Positions 52,190 to 60,369 of a stretch of 64,000 bases of DNA are shown piece by piece. Below the pieces are notes generated by a model. The model saw only the letters and a list, made by a program, of their open reading frames with translations, searched no databases and had not been told where the DNA came from. This stretch comes from Streptomyces sp. DSM 15324 (GTDB lineage Bacteria; Actinomycetota; Actinomycetes; Streptomycetales; Streptomycetaceae). Each line of letters begins with the position of its first letter. Positions within the stretch are counted from its first letter, which is position 1. The stretch lies in assembly GCF_001514285.1 (NCBI RefSeq), contig NZ_KQ949031.1:62001-126000 (forward strand), in the 5' to 3' direction. The position numbers and the translations under genes were made by a program.

Positions 52190-52424
52190 CGCGGCGAAGT
52201 CGTCCCGCGACCTGTCGTGCGGCACCTCGATCGGCTCCGCCGTCATCGGGGTGGTCCTCTCCCAGGTCCTCTCCCGGATGACCACCACCATGGGCGGCTG
52301 CACCTTCGCCTCCGAGGACGGCCCCCGCAGCGCGCTCCTCGCCGGCGGCGGCCTCGCCCCGGTCTCGGCCGCCCTCGCCGCCGTCGCCACGGCCGCCGAC
52401 CAGGTGACCGCGGACCCGGCATGA
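52190..52424 (+). pseudogene. C-terminal remnant of an MFS efflux transporter
   Basis: The frame through 52221 reads GTSIGSAVIGVVLSQ...MTTTMGG and SALLAGGGLAPVSAALAAVATAA, matching the last helices of DHA2-type (EmrB/QacA) pumps. The N-terminal part is absent; upstream sequence in this frame is not transporter-like. It is divergent from TetR. Confidence 0.5.
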
Positions 52425-52455
52425 CCGCGGACCCGGCATGACCGCAGAGCCGGCC
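52405..52455. repeat. Three tandem 17-bp repeats
   Basis: TGACCGCGGACCCGGCA occurs twice in perfect tandem (52405-52438), and a third diverged copy follows to 52455, at the end of the MFS remnant. Confidence 0.7.
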
Positions 52456-52495
52456 ACCGAACCCGAGCGGCCCGCCAAGGTCTGACCCACCGCGG

Positions 52496-52518
52496 GGGCG
52501 CCCGGCCACCGGGCGCCC
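52496..52518 (-). terminator. Terminator of the response regulator gene
   Basis: GGGCGCCCGG and its complement pair perfectly (10 bp) around a 3-nt loop, immediately past the response regulator stop. Confidence 0.7.
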
Positions 52519-52523
52519 TGTCG

Positions 52524-53168
52524 TCACCCCAGGTCCAGCAACCCCCGCCGCACCGCCTCCGACACCGCCGCCGCCCGGTTGTCCGCGCCCAGCTTGCGGT
52601 AGAGGCGCACCAGATGCGTCTTCACGGTGGCCTCGCTCAGGAACAGCGCCTCGGCGATGCCCCGGTTGCTCAGCCCTTCGGCCAGCAACCGCACCACCTC
52701 CACCTCCCGGCCGCTCAACTCCTGGGTGGGCGAAACCACTTGGCCCACCAGCTCGTCCATGACCTCCGGCGCGAGCCCCAGCGCCCCGGCGGCCGCGCCG
52801 CGCACCGCCCGGAACAGCTCCTGCGGCGGCCCCGCCTTCAGCACGTACCCCCGCGCCCCGGCCTCCAGCGCGCGCACCACGTCCGCCCGGCCCGAGTAGC
52901 TCGTCAGCATCACCGCCGGCACCCCCGGCGCCTCGGCCGCGAGCCGGCGCACCGCCTCGATCCCGTCGGCACCGCCCCCGCCGCCGAACCGCAGGTCCAT
53001 CAGCACCACATCGGGCCGCAGCCGCGCCGCGAGCCCGACGGCCTCCTCGGCGCTGCCCGCCTCCGCCACCACCTCGACGTCCGGCTCCCCCTCCAGCAGC
53101 GCCCGCAACCCGGCCCGTACGACGGCATGGTCGTCCGCGAGCAGCACCCGCAACGGCCCACCGCTCAT
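52524..53168 (-). CDS. NarL/LuxR-type response regulator
   Basis: 214 aa. The receiver domain starts RVLLADDHAVVRAGL and has the phospho-acceptor Asp58 in VVLMDLRF and Lys111 in VLKAG. The LuxR helix-turn-helix is at the C-terminus: LSGREVEVVRLLAEGLSNRGIAEALFLSEATVKTHL, split here by function. It is a transcription factor activated by the kinase gene that overlaps it (ATGA). Confidence 0.92.
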   Translation of the reverse strand: MSGGPLRVLLADDHAVVRAGLRALLEGEPDVEVVAEAGSAEEAVGLAARLRPDVVLMDLRFGGGGGADGIEAVRRLAAEAPGVPAVMLTSYSGRADVVRALEAGARGYVLKAGPPQELFRAVRGAAAGALGLAPEVMDELVGQVVSPTQELSGREVEVVRLLAEGLSNRGIAEALFLSEATVKTHLVRLYRKLGADNRAAAVSEAVRRGLLDLG

Positions 53169-54469
53169 CGCGCGGCCACCGGCGCCGGCCGGGCCCAGGG
53201 GGCCATGGGGACCGTGGCGCGCACACAGGTGCCGTGGCCCGGGGCGCTGCCGACGGCGAGCTCGCCGCCGCACTCGCGCAACCGGGCACGGGCGGCCGGC
53301 AGCCCCAGCCCCCGGCCCGCCGGGGAAGCGCCGGTGACCCGGCCGGGCTCGAACCCGGCGCCGTCGTCCCGCACTTCGAGCTCCACCCGGTCCGTCCCGG
53401 CCCGCAGGGTGACCTGGACGTTCACCGCGTGGGCGTGCTCCCGCACATTGGCCAGCGTGCTCTGCGCGACCCGGAACAGCGTCGCGGCGGCCTGCGCGTC
53501 GAGGCCGGCGGTCCCCTCGCCGGGACCCGCGGCCCGCCCGTCGAGGGCGGTCCCGCCGCTGCCCGCCGTGCGGAACCGGACCCGCGCCGCCGCACCCTCC
53601 GCCTCGGCCCGTGCGCACAGCAGCCGCAGCGCGCCCTCCAGTCCCGACTCGTCCACGGCCGAGGGCGTGAGGTCGCGGATGATCCGGCGGGTCTCGGCGA
53701 GCGTGGTGTGCAGCCCGTCCGCGACGGCCCGCACCCGGGTACGGGCCACGTCCGCCCGCCCGTCCCAGTCCCGCTCGGCGGCCTGGAGCAGCATGACCCC
53801 GCCGGAAAGCTCCTGGGCCAGCGTGTCGTGCAGGTCCCGGGCGATTCTCGCCCGCTCGGCCAGCACCCCCGCCTGCCGCTGCTGCCGCGCCAGGACGTCC
53901 CGGGTGCCCCGCAACTCCTCGACCAGCCGCAGCCGTTCGGCGGCGTCGAGCTGCTGGGTCCGGTAGAGCGCGAGCGTGCCCCACACGGCCGCCACCGGGA
54001 TCAGCGCCACCTCCGGGTCGAACGTCCCCGTACCGTAGGCCGGTTGACCGACGAGGACGACGGTGAGCGCACCCACCGCCACCCCGGCCGCCCGACGGTC
54101 CAGGACCCGCAGCGCCGCGCAGGCCAGCGGGACGGCGCACCAGGTGTAGGTCGAGACCAGCGAGGGCGCGAGCCCCAGCAGCAGGGCCCACAGCCCGAGC
54201 AGCGCCGCGAACCACGTGTGCCGGCCGAAGCTGCCCCAGCGCCCGGAGCGCCCGAACCGGTCCCCGGCGGCGAGCCCGCCCGCGTAGCCGACGGCCAGCA
54301 GGGTGCTGACCGTCAGCACGTCCCAGCACAGCCCGAACCCCAGCCGCGCGAATCTCACCAGACCCGCCCCGACGACCAGGAAGAACGTCAGATGGGAAAG
54401 GTGCGACAGACCCGGTCGGCTCCCGAGGACGGCTCTCACGGCGGTACGGACGGGAGCGCGGTCGGACAC
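53165..54469 (-). CDS. NarL-class sensor histidine kinase
   Basis: 434 aa from a GTG at 54469 (AAGGGGG upstream). Four to six N-terminal helices (about 25-168) with no obvious sensor loop suggest it senses at the membrane. The HisKA_3 motif RIARDLHDTLAQELSG has phospho-acceptor His214, and the ATP-binding domain has LRDAGAGFE-like DDGAGFEP and GLGLPAARARL. It transfers phosphate to the coupled response regulator. The signal is unknown. Confidence 0.92.
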   Translation of the reverse strand: MSDRAPVRTAVRAVLGSRPGLSHLSHLTFFLVVGAGLVRFARLGFGLCWDVLTVSTLLAVGYAGGLAAGDRFGRSGRWGSFGRHTWFAALLGLWALLLGLAPSLVSTYTWCAVPLACAALRVLDRRAAGVAVGALTVVLVGQPAYGTGTFDPEVALIPVAAVWGTLALYRTQQLDAAERLRLVEELRGTRDVLARQQRQAGVLAERARIARDLHDTLAQELSGGVMLLQAAERDWDGRADVARTRVRAVADGLHTTLAETRRIIRDLTPSAVDESGLEGALRLLCARAEAEGAAARVRFRTAGSGGTALDGRAAGPGEGTAGLDAQAAATLFRVAQSTLANVREHAHAVNVQVTLRAGTDRVELEVRDDGAGFEPGRVTGASPAGRGLGLPAARARLRECGGELAVGSAPGHGTCVRATVPMAPWARPAPVAAR

Positions 54470-54560
54470 GAAACCCCCTTGGACGATGATCCGTTCGAAC
54501 AGGGGAGCCGAGTCTATCGGGCGGCTGTAGGGGTGGTGTGAGGACGCGGGGCGACCGCTG

Positions 54561-55709
54561 TCAGGCGCCCGGGCGCAGCCCGAGGAAGCCCGGCGTCGGA
54601 TCGCCCTTCACCTCGCCGAAGTACAGGGCGAAGGTCTGCTTCAGCCGCTCCACCTCGGCCCGGTCGGACATGAAGCGGGGGAAGCCGTCGAGGTGGGCGT
54701 TGGGGTACTCCCAGACCGGCTTCAGACCGGCCGGGGGAGTGATGTCGGTGCGCACCGACCAGCCGTTGAACGCGCTCTGCTGAGTGGCGGTCGACAACTG
54801 CCAGTTGAGGTACAGCTTCGCCGCCGTGGTGTTCGCGGCCGCCTTCAGGATCGCCGCCCGCTGGCCCCAGGCCATGAACGGGGCGCTCTCAGGCATCACC
54901 CACTTCACCGGGCCGGTGCCCAGCGGCGCGCCGGAGCCGCCGACGCCGATCGCGTACTGCCCGGAGCGCACCGCGTCACCGGGGGAGTTGCTGCCGCGGG
55001 CGAACCGGACGTCCTGCGCGGCCAGACGGGCCACGAAGTCCCAACCGTAGTACTTCACGTACAGCGAGTAGAGGTAGAGGACCGCGTCGTCGTCGTGCGG
55101 GAAGGAGGAGGCGATCCGCCCCTTCCAGCGTGCGTCGAGCAGGTCCAGCGGGGTACGCGGCGCCCCGGCCCCGGCCGCGTCCGGGCCGTACATGAAGCTG
55201 AACCCGATCGCGCCGATCGCGACCCAGGCGCCCTGCGGGTCCTTGAACTTCTCGTACACCTGGGAGAACCCGGCGGGCCGGTAGTGCAGCAGCCGGCCCT
55301 GGGACTTCCAGCGGACGAAGTCCTGGAGCGTCTGCAACTGGACGACGTCGGGCACGAGGGTGCCGGTGGCGAGCTGGTTGTCGACCCGGACGTCGTGGTA
55401 CTTGCTGTAGTCCACGATCAGCTTCAGGTCGATGTCCGGGAAGCGCCTGAGGAAGGCGGCCTTGGTGCCGTCCTGCTGCGTCGGGGTGTCCCCGCCCGCG
55501 TATACGACGAGCTTGCCTCCCTCTGCGAGGGCGTCCCGGTACAGCTCGTCGAGCGACCGGGTCTCCTCGGCCCCGGCGCCGGTCCGCGCGGCGGTGGGGG
55601 TGGCGGAGGCGGGGGTGGCGGAGGCGGGGGAGGTGCCGAGGGCGCCGAGGCCGAGGGCGGCACCCGCGCCGGTCGCGAGGAGACGCCTTCTGCTGGGGGA
55701 GCTGGGCAT
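54561..55709 (-). CDS. Lone extracellular solute-binding protein (TAT-type, iron/ion class)
   Basis: 382 aa from the ATG at 55709; the open frame beyond is not coding. The N-terminus is TAT-like (SPSRRRLLATGAGAALGLG), with a Thr/Ala-rich spacer. The mature fold begins LDELYRDALAEGGKLVVYAGGDTPTQQDG, typical of the AfuA/Fbp class binding proteins, followed by an FMYGP hinge strand. No permease or ATPase gene is adjacent. Substrate unknown. A 22-bp palindrome lies about 130 bp upstream. Confidence 0.85.
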   Translation of the reverse strand: MPSSPSRRRLLATGAGAALGLGALGTSPASATPASATPTAARTGAGAEETRSLDELYRDALAEGGKLVVYAGGDTPTQQDGTKAAFLRRFPDIDLKLIVDYSKYHDVRVDNQLATGTLVPDVVQLQTLQDFVRWKSQGRLLHYRPAGFSQVYEKFKDPQGAWVAIGAIGFSFMYGPDAAGAGAPRTPLDLLDARWKGRIASSFPHDDDAVLYLYSLYVKYYGWDFVARLAAQDVRFARGSNSPGDAVRSGQYAIGVGGSGAPLGTGPVKWVMPESAPFMAWGQRAAILKAAANTTAAKLYLNWQLSTATQQSAFNGWSVRTDITPPAGLKPVWEYPNAHLDGFPRFMSDRAEVERLKQTFALYFGEVKGDPTPGFLGLRPGA

Positions 55710-55840
55710 GGTGCTCAGACCTCTCTGATCTCTGAAGGGGGGTGGGGACCGGGCGCCGCGGTCGGTCCCGATTCTGCGCCGCGCGGACGCAGCCGCGCGT
55801 CGTCCGGACGGCTGCGTTGCCGGGCGTCCGGTGGAACCCC

Positions 55841-55862
55841 CGTTCAACCGATCGGTTGAACG
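55841..55862. promoter_or_regulatory. 22-bp perfect palindrome
   Basis: CGTTCAACCGA joined directly to its own complement, with no spacer. It lies between the end of the PucR-like gene and the start of the solute-binding gene. An operator is more likely than a terminator, because it has no loop and is A+T rich for this genome. Confidence 0.6.
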
Positions 55863-55884
55863 ACGAGAGGTGGGGCGGGGGGCT

Positions 55885-56877
55885 CTACGCCCGGGTCAGA
55901 CGCCGAGTCGTCAGCGCGAGGTGCAGGCGAAGCCGGCCCTGCGGGGTGCGCACCGGCCAGCCCAGCAGGTGCTCGGCTTGGGTGAGGCGGTCCTGGAGCG
56001 TGGAGTGGTGCACGTTCGCCTCGGTGGCGGCCGCCCGCAGACTCGCCGTCGCCACGACGGCGTACAGCGTGGTGAGCAGCCAGGGCGCGTCCGCGGCGGC
56101 CGCCTCCAGCGCCTGGACGTCGGGCGGCGGTTCGGCCCCCGGCACGACGACCTCGGCCAGCAGGGCGATGCCGCCCAGCTCGTCGGCGTACACGACCCGG
56201 GGGCCGGGGTCCTGGGCGGTTCCCTCGGCGGTGAACCTCAGCGCGGTGCGGGCGGCGGCCCAGGAGCGTGGCAGGTCCAGGACGGGGACGGCGGGGCCGA
56301 CGCCGGTCCGCGGGCCCGCGGACTCCGTGACCGGGCCCCCGGCGGCGACGACCCGGGGCCGTCCGGACGGTACGGCGACGGCACGGGCGGCGGCCTGCGG
56401 GTCGAGGCCGAGCCGCCGGGCCGCGTGCAGCCGGGCCGGCTCGCCGGCCGTGGCGTCCAGCACGGTCTCGACCAGGGCGGGGTCGTCGAGCGGGGCCCGC
56501 CCCCGGGTACGGTCGAGGACGAGCCGTGCCGCTCCGGCGGCCCGCTCCAGGATCACCGCGTCGACCACGCTGGGCACCGCTCCGGCGCGCTCCAGCCACA
56601 GCGCGGGCGCGCCCCCGGGCGTCAGGGCCGCGCACGGCCACTCGGGGTCCGGCGTCAGGTCCGAGTCCCGTCGGGTGCCGTCCGCCTCGACCCGTACCCG
56701 TACCCGCCGGTCGGCGTCGACCAGCCGCGCGGGCACCCCGGCCAGTACGGCGGCTCCGCGCACCAGCGCCTCGACGCCGACGCGGGCCTCGGCCAGTCGG
56801 TCGAAGTAGGCGATCACCCGCACGGCGGCACCCGCGTCGGGGTCCAGCGCGGTCAGACGCCCGGCCAGCTCTTTCAT
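55885..56877 (-). CDS. PucR/CdaR-type transcriptional regulator
   Basis: 330 aa from the ATG at 56877 (another ATG frame start at 56901). The C-terminal HTH_30 domain is clear: WLLTTLYAVVATASLRAAATEANVHHSTLQDRL, followed by a wing-like end. The N-terminal part has a short Asp/Val-rich sensory region but no recognisable GGDEF or PAS motif. Such proteins often control purine or sugar-diacid use. It is translationally coupled to the repeat-built small ORF upstream (ATGA) and is on the same strand as the alpha/beta hydrolase. Confidence 0.75.
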   Translation of the reverse strand: MKELAGRLTALDPDAGAAVRVIAYFDRLAEARVGVEALVRGAAVLAGVPARLVDADRRVRVRVEADGTRRDSDLTPDPEWPCAALTPGGAPALWLERAGAVPSVVDAVILERAAGAARLVLDRTRGRAPLDDPALVETVLDATAGEPARLHAARRLGLDPQAAARAVAVPSGRPRVVAAGGPVTESAGPRTGVGPAVPVLDLPRSWAAARTALRFTAEGTAQDPGPRVVYADELGGIALLAEVVVPGAEPPPDVQALEAAAADAPWLLTTLYAVVATASLRAAATEANVHHSTLQDRLTQAEHLLGWPVRTPQGRLRLHLALTTRRLTRA

Positions 56878-57152
56878 GGGGCCATCATGCGCCACGCGCA
56901 CGCCGGTGAGGAGTCCCGGAGGCAGCCGCGGGCGGGGGGCCGTCGTGCTGGTGCCGCGGCGGGCTCGGCGGCTCCGGGGGCGAGTGCTTCGGCGTCGGCT
57001 CGGGCTCTGGGGGGTGCGGCGGCTCCGCGGATGAGCGCCTCGGCGTCGGCGCGGGCTCCGGGCCGTACGGCGCTCCGCGGGACCAGTGCCTGCACGCCGG
57101 GCCGGGAGCCGAGGGCGGCGGCCCGCTGCTCGTGCTCGGGAAGGTGCATGGC
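56874..57152 (-). CDS. Small repeat-built hypothetical protein
   Basis: 92 aa from an ATG at 57152 with AGGAG 5 nt upstream; its stop overlaps the next ATG (ATGA). It holds three imperfect copies of a ~17-residue unit (GVQALVPRSAVRPGA, RADAEALIRGAAAPPRA, RADAEALAPGAAEPAAA) that resemble the segment VGVEALVRGAAVLAG inside the downstream PucR-like protein. It has no known domain. Either a small coupled gene or a decayed tandem duplication of that segment. Two of three copies keep the reading frame. Confidence 0.4.
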   Translation of the reverse strand, partial: AMHLPEHEQRAAALGSRPGVQALVPRSAVRPGARADAEALIRGAAAPPRARADAEALAPGAAEPAAAPARRPPARGCLRDSSPACAWRMMAP

Positions 57153-57288
57153 GCTCCTGATCGGGAACGTGCGTGGCCGGTCCGGTCCGTCCGCGTCGGG
57201 AGGGAGGGGCCCGGGTGGCCGCGTGCCGAAGGCCCCGGTGGACCCGGCGGACACCGCCCCGCCGGCCCCGTCGGCCACCCGAGTCGTC

Positions 57289-58263
57289 CTACTCCGCGAG
57301 CAGTCGTCGCAGCCAGTCCACGTGGGCCGCCCGGGCCGAGCGGGACAGGGCCGCCTGGGGGGCGAAGCCGTCGAAGCCGTGGAAGCCGCCCGGCCAGACG
57401 TGCAGCTCGGCCACGCCTCCCGCCTGCCAGATCCGGGACGCGTAGGCGACGACCTCGTCCCGGAAGGTCTCCGCGGAGCCGACGTCGAGGAAGGCCGGGG
57501 GCAGTCCGGACAGGTCCTCGGCGCGGGCCGGCGCCGCGTAGGGGGAGACGTCGGGGCCGCCGCGCAGTTCGCCGAGCAGGGCGCCCCATCCGGTCTCGTT
57601 CGCCGTGCGGTCCCACACGCCGAGGCCGGCCATCTGGTGCGAGGAGGGGGTGTCGTTGCGGTCGTCCAGCATCGGGCACATCAGCAGCTGGCCGATCGGC
57701 CGCGGGCCGCCCCGGTCGCGCAGCAGCAGGGCGAGCGCCGCGCTGAGTCCACCGCCCGCGCTGGCCCCGGCGATCACGATCCGCTCCGGGTCCGCGCCCA
57801 GCTCCTTCGCGTGCTCCGCCGTCCACAACAGCCCGGCGTACACGTCCTCGACCGGCGCCGGGTGCGGGTGCTCGGGCGCCAGACGGTACTCCACGGACAC
57901 CACGACCAGGTCCAGTTCCCGGGCCCAGTCCAGCGCCGCGTCGACACCGACCCGGTTGGTGCCGAGGACCATCCCGCCGCCGTGCACGTGGTAGACGACC
58001 GGGCGCGGCCGGGCCGGTGCCGGTGTGGTGGGCCGACAGATCAGCAGCGAGATCTCGGGGGCGCCCTCGGGCCCCGGCACGGTCCTGTCCTCGACCTCGA
58101 AGGCCCCGCCCGCCGTCAGATCCAGCTCGGCCAGCATCGAGATGCCCGGCCCCTGCCGGATGGCGTCGATGTCCTCGGGGGACATCCCGGGCTGGACCAC
58201 CTCCTTGATCAGCTCCAGCGCGGCGGCGAGCTCGGGGTCGAACGGGGGCGGAACGGATGTCAT
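57289..58263 (-). CDS. Alpha/beta-hydrolase (hormone-sensitive-lipase family)
   Basis: 324 aa. The oxyanion hole motif HGGG is at 94-97 and the nucleophile elbow GASAGGG at 166-172 (Ser168); the late Asp (LDVGSAETFRDE) and His (GGFHGFDGF) complete the triad. It hydrolyses short-chain esters in the cytosol; the substrate is unknown. It begins an apparent run of three minus-strand genes that ends in the PucR-like regulator. Confidence 0.88.
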   Translation of the reverse strand: MTSVPPPFDPELAAALELIKEVVQPGMSPEDIDAIRQGPGISMLAELDLTAGGAFEVEDRTVPGPEGAPEISLLICRPTTPAPARPRPVVYHVHGGGMVLGTNRVGVDAALDWARELDLVVVSVEYRLAPEHPHPAPVEDVYAGLLWTAEHAKELGADPERIVIAGASAGGGLSAALALLLRDRGGPRPIGQLLMCPMLDDRNDTPSSHQMAGLGVWDRTANETGWGALLGELRGGPDVSPYAAPARAEDLSGLPPAFLDVGSAETFRDEVVAYASRIWQAGGVAELHVWPGGFHGFDGFAPQAALSRSARAAHVDWLRRLLAE

Positions 58264-58471
58264 GGGTTCTCCTCACGCGGGAACGCGGCGGCTCGTGCGG
58301 ACATGATTCAGCCGTCCGCCACCGCCCGGAGCACCGCCGTCCGGCGGAACCTCCCCGCCATCCGGCGGGTGACACCCTCCACGGCAGGGGCGCCTTGCGA
58401 GGTCATGACCTGCTGTGCGCCGGATTCCGGCGTACGTGCCCGAGACCGGCGTCCCGTGAGGCCCAGACCGC

Positions 58472-59533
58472 CTAGGAGGCCTGGGAGGCCTGGGAGGCGG
58501 TGGACGCCTGCGAGGTCGGGGTGGGGGACGCCTGGGCCGGGGCCGCGGTCGCGCGCATCATCACGCAGTCGAACTCGATCACGCGGCCGGTGGTCGCCTC
58601 GCGCGTCACCGGGTACATGCCGGTGATGCCGAAGCCCTCCGCCTCGTACGCGGCGACGGCCTCGCCCATCGTGGGGCTGCCCTCGTACAGCCGCAGACAG
58701 GCGACCTCGGACTGCATGCCCACGAACTCCGCGACGCGCTTGCCGGCCCCCGCGAACACCTCCAGGTCGTAACCCTGGGTGTCCATCTTCAGATACGGCA
58801 CCGGACCGGCCAGTCCCGCCAGGGCCTCGTCCATCACCTCGTCGAGGCGGCGGATGCGGATCTCCTCGGTGTCGGAGTTCTTGAACCGGCCGTAACGGCC
58901 CTTGCCGTACTCGCTCGCCGGCAGCAGGGAGTTCATGGTCAGCCAGCTCTTGTGGATCTCGGCGGTCGTCTCCTCGCGGCCCAGCCCGCACTGGTGGACC
59001 TGCCAGTCGGGGTCGTTCTCGGCGGCCTTCGCCAGCCGGGCGAACGTCTCCGAGGTCGGCTCGAAGGACACGATCCGGCCCGTGTAACCGGACTTGCGCA
59101 GCCGCTTGGCGTACTGGCCGGTGTTGGCGCCGACGTCGAAGACGCAGTTCACGCCGTACAGCTCCAGCATGGCGACGACATGCTGGACGCACAGGTACTC
59201 GGCAGCGGAGAGCTGGATCCTGCGCTCGTCCTGGTGCTCCGGATCCTCGATCAGGAGCACGGCACCGCTGTCGCCGAGCGGTACGACCCCCGTCTCGGCG
59301 ACGCCCGTCCGCGCGCCGTCGCGGGTGCGCCGCAGGACCCAGGTGTCCTTGTCGACGCCGGTCACCCGGTACGGGCCGCCGCGCCGGGAGACGACCTTCG
59401 TGGCCGCGTTCACGTCGGTCACCTCGTAGGGACCGCCCCGCCGCGACACGACCGCCGCACCCGGGCCGAGGTCGGTCACCTGGACGCCCACGCGCGGCAT
59501 CAGCTGGAGCAATCGTCGAAAAAGGGTCTGCAT
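58472..59533 (-). CDS. FkbM-family methyltransferase with duplicated N-terminal motif
   Basis: 353 aa. The SAM-binding domain has VNCVFDVGANTGQYAKRLRKSGY and IVSFEPTSETFARL, then VPYLKMDTQGYDLEV, the FkbM signature. The N-terminal 60 residues hold two copies of VVSRRGGPYxVTxV, unusual for the family, and the C-terminus ends in a Ser/Ala/Gln/Thr repeat (QAS, TASQAS). These enzymes methylate sugars or small-molecule hydroxyls. No neighbour suggests the substrate; the polysaccharide locus is 22 kb away. Confidence 0.85.
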   Translation of the reverse strand: MQTLFRRLLQLMPRVGVQVTDLGPGAAVVSRRGGPYEVTDVNAATKVVSRRGGPYRVTGVDKDTWVLRRTRDGARTGVAETGVVPLGDSGAVLLIEDPEHQDERRIQLSAAEYLCVQHVVAMLELYGVNCVFDVGANTGQYAKRLRKSGYTGRIVSFEPTSETFARLAKAAENDPDWQVHQCGLGREETTAEIHKSWLTMNSLLPASEYGKGRYGRFKNSDTEEIRIRRLDEVMDEALAGLAGPVPYLKMDTQGYDLEVFAGAGKRVAEFVGMQSEVACLRLYEGSPTMGEAVAAYEAEGFGITGMYPVTREATTGRVIEFDCVMMRATAAPAQASPTPTSQASTASQASQAS

Positions 59534-59623
59534 GACCCAGCCTTATCAGACCGCACGGTCGGCGGTCTGCGGGTTGCATCACTTTCGACGAGGTGACGAC
59601 GTACCGGTTACTCGGCGGGCACG

Positions 59624-59662
59624 ACGAGGGGGCCGCGGCAACCCGTGCCGCGGCCCCCTCGT
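59624..59662 (-). terminator. Terminator of the FMN reductase gene
   Basis: A perfect 17-bp stem, ACGAGGGGGCCGCGGCA with its complement, and a 5-nt loop, 31 bp beyond the stop. Confidence 0.88.
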
Positions 59663-59693
59663 GGCGTGCCGTACGCCGTGACGCTCCCCGTGA

Positions 59694-60254
59694 TCAGGCG
59701 GCGAGGTCGCCCGCGGCGCCGTGCAGCCGGGCCACGACCTCGGTCAGCTGGGCGGCGACCTCGGCGTCGTCGGACGGGTGGGTCTCGGCGAAGCGGGTCA
59801 GCGAGCCGGGGATGGAGAGCTTGACGTCCTCGAGGACCTTGCCGCCGGCGAAGCCCACGGCCTTGCGGGCCTCGTCCTGCGCCCATACGCCGCCGTACTG
59901 GCCGAACGCGGTGCCGACCACGGCGACGGGCTTGCCGCCGAAGGCGCCGGCGCCGTACGGGCGGGACAGCCAGTCGATGGCGTTCTTCAGGACGGCCGGG
60001 ATCGTGCCGTTGTACTCGGGGGAGAAGAGCAGGAACGCGTCGGCGGCCTGGGCGGCCTCACGCAGCTTCGTGGCGGCGGCCGGGGCGCTGCCCTCGACGT
60101 CGAGGTCCTCGTTGTAGAAGGGGATCTCGGCGAGGCCCTCGAAGAGCTCGACCTCGACGCCCTCCGGAGCGACCTTGACGGCCGCCTCGGCGAGCTGGCG
60201 GTTGGTCGAACCGGCGCGGAGGCTGCCGACGAGCGCGAGGATGCGGACAGACAT
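59694..60254 (-). CDS. NADPH-dependent FMN reductase
   Basis: 186 aa from the ATG at 60254 (GGGAG upstream); an open frame to 60323 runs over the operator. Flavodoxin-like fold: ILALVGSLRAGSTNRQLA, LFSPEYNGTIPAVLKNAIDWLSRP and VVGTAFGQYGGVWAQ. It uses NAD(P)H to reduce FMN or quinones and protects against redox stress. Divergent from a TetR gene, with two operator palindromes between them. Confidence 0.88.
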   Translation of the reverse strand: MSVRILALVGSLRAGSTNRQLAEAAVKVAPEGVEVELFEGLAEIPFYNEDLDVEGSAPAAATKLREAAQAADAFLLFSPEYNGTIPAVLKNAIDWLSRPYGAGAFGGKPVAVVGTAFGQYGGVWAQDEARKAVGFAGGKVLEDVKLSIPGSLTRFAETHPSDDAEVAAQLTEVVARLHGAAGDLAA

Positions 60255-60292
60255 GGGAACTCCCAAGGGCTGAAACACGGTGTATACGATCC

Positions 60293-60304
60293 GGACCAGG
60301 GTCC
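60293..60304. promoter_or_regulatory. First TetR operator half-pair
   Basis: GGACC-AG-GGTCC: 5-bp perfect arms with a 2-bp spacer, 39 bp upstream of the FMN reductase start. Matches the second site 35 bp away (centre to centre). Confidence 0.65.
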
Positions 60305-60327
60305 GCTTAATATGTAGCAGCATAACC

Positions 60328-60339
60328 GGACCGTGGTCC
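60328..60339. promoter_or_regulatory. Second TetR operator half-pair
   Basis: GGACC-GT-GGTCC, identical arms to the site at 60293. Lies 31 bp before the TetR gene start. The two sites suggest autoregulation plus repression of the reductase. Confidence 0.65.
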
Positions 60340-60369
60340 AGTTCATTCCCGGTGCTTTACGCTGAGTTC

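Noticed and set aside
52130..52246. 38-aa minus-strand ORF (MTAEPIEVPHDRS...) across the MFS remnant
   Set aside because: Overlaps the better supported transporter remnant and matches no family that I recognise.
58308..58406. 32-aa minus-strand ORF beginning MTSQGAPAVEG between the hydrolase and FkbM genes
   Set aside because: Only a weak AGGTC site and no similarity that I can recognise; the 208-bp gap otherwise shows nothing.
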